Made by a program: the position numbers and the translations under genes. Of a stretch of DNA of 64,000 nucleotides, positions 62,436 to 64,000 are shown piece after piece. Where the stretch lies: assembly GCF_014206875.1 (NCBI RefSeq), contig NZ_JACIJO010000003.1, positions 536,066 to 600,065 of the forward strand. The letters are read 5' to 3'. The stretch is from Algoriphagus iocasae (GTDB lineage: Bacteria > Bacteroidota > Bacteroidia > Cytophagales > Cyclobacteriaceae). Positions within the stretch are counted from its first letter, which is position 1. Every line of letters starts with the position of its first letter. The notes under the pieces were generated by a model. The model saw nothing but the letters and a program-made list of their open reading frames with translations, made no database searches and was not told the origin of the DNA.

Positions 62436-62494
62436 TTTGGTACAGCATTTGCCTTTTAATCATCTGTTTTTATTTACTTTGTACCACATTTGCC
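62436..62494 (+). promoter_or_regulatory. Imperfect direct repeat upstream of the lipoprotein gene, possible promoter/operator
   Basis: TTTGGTACAGCATTTGCC (62436-62453) and TTTGTACCACATTTGCC (62478-62494) are near copies 42 bases apart, about 65-120 bases before the ATG at 62559. TTTG at 62448-62451 and TTACTTTG at 62474-62481, 22 bases apart, loosely fit a Bacteroidota -33/-7 pair (one mismatch from TAnnTTTG). A repeat overlapping a promoter suggests a regulator site. Confidence 0.35.
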
Positions 62495-62558
62495 GATCGG
62501 GAATATCCTATTCTGCAATTCCAAGAAAAACCTAAATAAATTAAATCAAACCCCTAAA

Positions 62559-63026
62559 ATGAAAGAAAAGTTACTCTCTTTTTCGATCAACCGCTCTCTA
62601 ATAATTGCCCTAGTAGGTCTATTGGCTCTTGGCGCATGTAAGAGTAAAAAGAAAGCTGTAGAACCAGCTCCTGCTCCGGCTCCAGTAGAAACAGTTACTG
62701 AAACTCCTCCGCCAGCACCAGTGGCTTCTGCTGAAGAAGTAGCTGCTGAAAAACTTGAAAATTACTTCAACTCTGTAGCAGCTTCCGGGAATACTTCCAT
62801 GGCAAATCAATCTATTCAGGAAACTTTGGCCATGTTCTCAAATCAGGAAACTCCCGTTTTGATCGTGATTCATGAAGAAAACGGAATCAAGGATTATGAT
62901 GAGCCTACCACCATCAAAAAGTACCTTGAGTACCTGAAAGACACCAAGAAAAACCTGAATTTCATCTCAGATATCCGTCTGGATGCAAATGGTAAAGTTT
63001 CTGAATTGGAACTTAGAAGAAAATAA
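62559..63026 (+). CDS. Small lipoprotein of unknown function with Pro/Ala linker
   Basis: The ATG at 62559 gives 155 residues with a clear lipoprotein signal (LVGLLALGAC, lipidated Cys27); an in-frame TTG at 62490 lies inside the upstream repeat and is unlikely. After CKSKKK there is a Pro/Ala/Val-rich spacer (residues ~35-60), then a small globular domain with ETPVLIVIHEENGIKDYDEP and TIKKYLEYLKDTKKNLNFIS. The residues after Cys are basic, not the acidic Bacteroidota surface-export signal, so the periplasmic side is more likely. Its C-terminus suggests a nuclear-transport-factor-like or similar small fold, but no family is recognised. Confidence 0.78.
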   Translation: MKEKLLSFSINRSLIIALVGLLALGACKSKKKAVEPAPAPAPVETVTETPPPAPVASAEEVAAEKLENYFNSVAASGNTSMANQSIQETLAMFSNQETPVLIVIHEENGIKDYDEPTTIKKYLEYLKDTKKNLNFISDIRLDANGKVSELELRRK

Positions 63027-63053
63027 TCTCCCATCTGAAAAATTAGATTTGAC

Positions 63054-63632
63054 ATGAACAATAAAATGATCCTTATGTTGGGCCTATTTCTTGCCACAAC
63101 AGTAAGTGTATTCGCACAAGCAGATGATATTAGCCCAGCAAGAAAGCAGGCAATTGACTCTCTAGCTTTAGAAAAAGTAAAAGATTTAAGTAAATATATC
63201 AGCATCATCGGTAGCAAAGAAACTCAGTTTTCTGAAGCAAATCGTGTAATGGATAGAGCTGAAGAGCTTTTCGCTCCAGGTGCTGAAATGGGAGTTTCCA
63301 GCATTAACTCCAGCGAAATTGCTTATTATAAAGTAAGACGCTACTTCGAAAGATTGATGGCACTTAACTATGATAGAGTAAATATCACTTGGTACGATAT
63401 CCAGTACATCTCTGATCTGGAAAGACAGCCTGATGGAAGATATGTAGGGGTGATCACCGTGTTCCAAAGATTCGAAGGTACATCCATTGAAACTGGCATG
63501 AACTACAAGGATACCACGAAAAAAGACATCACTATTTACGTAGAGAAAAAGCAAACTCAAATTGCCGGACGTACCATCGAATTCTGGGATGTGATGTTAG
63601 GCGATGTTAGAGTTACTGAAACCTCCGCATGA
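63054..63632 (+). CDS. Secreted protein of unknown function
   Basis: This 192-residue protein has a signal peptide (hydrophobic residues ~5-19, cleavage near VFAQA). The mature part is predicted helical then strand-rich: KYISIIGSKETQFSEANRVM (about residue 50), YKVRRYFERLMALNYDRVNI (about 93), and paired strands around GRYVGVITVFQRFEG (about 128). No catalytic motif, metal cluster or sorting domain is visible. It lies 27 bases after the lipoprotein and overlaps the next gene by four bases, so the three belong to one unit, probably periplasmic or envelope. Confidence 0.8.
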   Translation: MNNKMILMLGLFLATTVSVFAQADDISPARKQAIDSLALEKVKDLSKYISIIGSKETQFSEANRVMDRAEELFAPGAEMGVSSINSSEIAYYKVRRYFERLMALNYDRVNITWYDIQYISDLERQPDGRYVGVITVFQRFEGTSIETGMNYKDTTKKDITIYVEKKQTQIAGRTIEFWDVMLGDVRVTETSA

Positions 63633-64000
63633 GATTAATTTTCCTGATTTTTGCGTTTTTTAATGCAAGCATCTTTCTTGTCTCGGGGCAGGGCATAGGC
63701 AGCCCCGGGACAATTAAAGATGACGGCAGATTCGCAGCATCAACAAAACAAGTAAATCAATTTTTTAGGAGATTCAATGCAGAAGAATCTCCAACAGATG
63801 GAAACAAAAGGTTTTACCCAGGGGATTCCCTATATCATAATAAGGCTTTAAGAGAAGGTTTCTTACAAATCCTGTTTGATAACCAAACCTCCTCCATCTC
63901 TACAGACCTTAAAGATCAATTTACCAAAAACGTACTGTCGGATGCATATCCACAGTATCTCAACTTCCATCGTGAAGGTTGGCTTGCTGAAGTACAGGCA
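63629..64000 (+). CDS. Secreted protein of unknown function, 3' truncated by window
   Basis: An ATG overlapping the previous stop by four bases opens a frame that stays open to the window end (124 codons seen). The N-terminus is a signal peptide (LIFLIFAFFNASIFLVSGQG). The visible mature part (VNQFFRRFNAEESPTDGN, YPGDSLYHNKALREGFLQIL, LSDAYPQYLNFHREGWLAEV) is mixed helical with many aromatic residues; no family recognised. Coupling to the gene before it indicates a shared function. Full length and end are outside the window. Confidence 0.75.
   Translation, partial: MRLIFLIFAFFNASIFLVSGQGIGSPGTIKDDGRFAASTKQVNQFFRRFNAEESPTDGNKRFYPGDSLYHNKALREGFLQILFDNQTSSISTDLKDQFTKNVLSDAYPQYLNFHREGWLAEVQA

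Larger units (their letters stand above)
61540..62558. other. ~1-kb non-coding region: hairpins, heptamer arrays, G/C-run inverted repeat
   Basis: This is the longest stretch without a supported gene. From left to right it holds a GC-rich hairpin with an A/T tract (61758-61783), a small hairpin (61793-61808), a 24-base perfect palindrome (61853-61876), an in-register heptamer array (61961-62121), an inverted repeat of G and C runs (62211-62277), a second heptamer array (62291-62360) and a direct repeat (62436-62494). The plus-strand reading frame across 61970-62167 is a translation of the repeat and is not considered a gene. Confidence 0.7.

Noticed and set aside
63186..63560. 124-codon minus-strand ORF inside the 63054 gene
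   Set aside because: The plus-strand gene has a signal peptide and coupled neighbours; the antisense frame has neither.

Overview
This window is a surface-polysaccharide supercluster from an AT-rich Bacteroidota genome. A Cytophagales/Cyclobacteriaceae-like member fits best. The evidence is a 2,068-residue secreted protein ending in a type IX secretion (T9SS) type B sorting domain, a Bacteroidota-type Wzi family protein, and compact gene strings with 1-20 base overlaps and several TTG/GTG starts. No rRNA, tRNA, CRISPR array, insertion sequence or integrase was seen. All family names come from reading the protein sequences; no database search was run.

Layout. (A) 2-16208: a plus-strand string starting inside a NeuB-type nonulosonate synthase, followed by an acetyltransferase, a TIM-barrel isomerase, a CBS-aminotransferase fusion, a CMP-sugar synthetase, a left-handed beta-helix acetyltransferase, a Wzx flippase, an HP-motif GT-B protein, a NeuD-like acyltransferase, five GT2 enzymes, Wzz, a Wzy candidate and Wzi. 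(B) 16490-42811: TviB-type UDP-sugar dehydrogenase, Wza, Wzc and a PglK/MsbA-like ABC flippase, then an FdtB-type aminotransferase, about ten glycosyltransferases, a methyltransferase, an O-antigen ligase/polymerase, a PaaK/CapK-like adenylating enzyme, an epimerase, AsnB, two FdtA-type cupins, FdtC and an OafA-type acyltransferase. (C) 43127-55186: the giant T9SS cargo (L-type lectin-like domain, five ~270-residue super-repeats, PKD, sorting domain), joined without any gap to NeuB, NeuC, NeuA and a second AsnB, then a further glycosyltransferase. (D) 55415-61539: an orphan 547-residue protein, an FkbM methyltransferase, a leftward SGNH + MBOAT acylation pair, and a WecA/WbpL-type initiating sugar-phosphate transferase. 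(E) 61540-64000: about 1 kb of non-coding DNA with hairpins and in-register heptanucleotide repeats, then a lipoprotein and two secreted proteins of unknown function, the last cut by the window edge.

Inferred biology. The WecA-like enzyme would load the first sugar on undecaprenyl phosphate. The many glycosyltransferases would extend repeat units carrying one or two nonulosonic acids, a 3-acetamido-3,6-dideoxyhexose (Fdt pathway) and a HexNAc-uronic acid, possibly amidated by AsnB. Units would be flipped by Wzx and/or the ABC flippase, polymerised by Wzy-type proteins under Wzz/Wzc control, and exported through Wza with Wzi at the surface. Duplicated NeuB, NeuA, AsnB, flippase, chain-length and polymerase functions suggest at least two glycans are encoded side by side.

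Items most worth a second look: the T9SS giant fused into a nonulosonate operon; the CBS-aminotransferase fusion; the tandem FdtA cupins, one of which has lost a putative catalytic His; the PaaK-like enzyme; the orphan at 55415; and the dispersed heptamer repeats.
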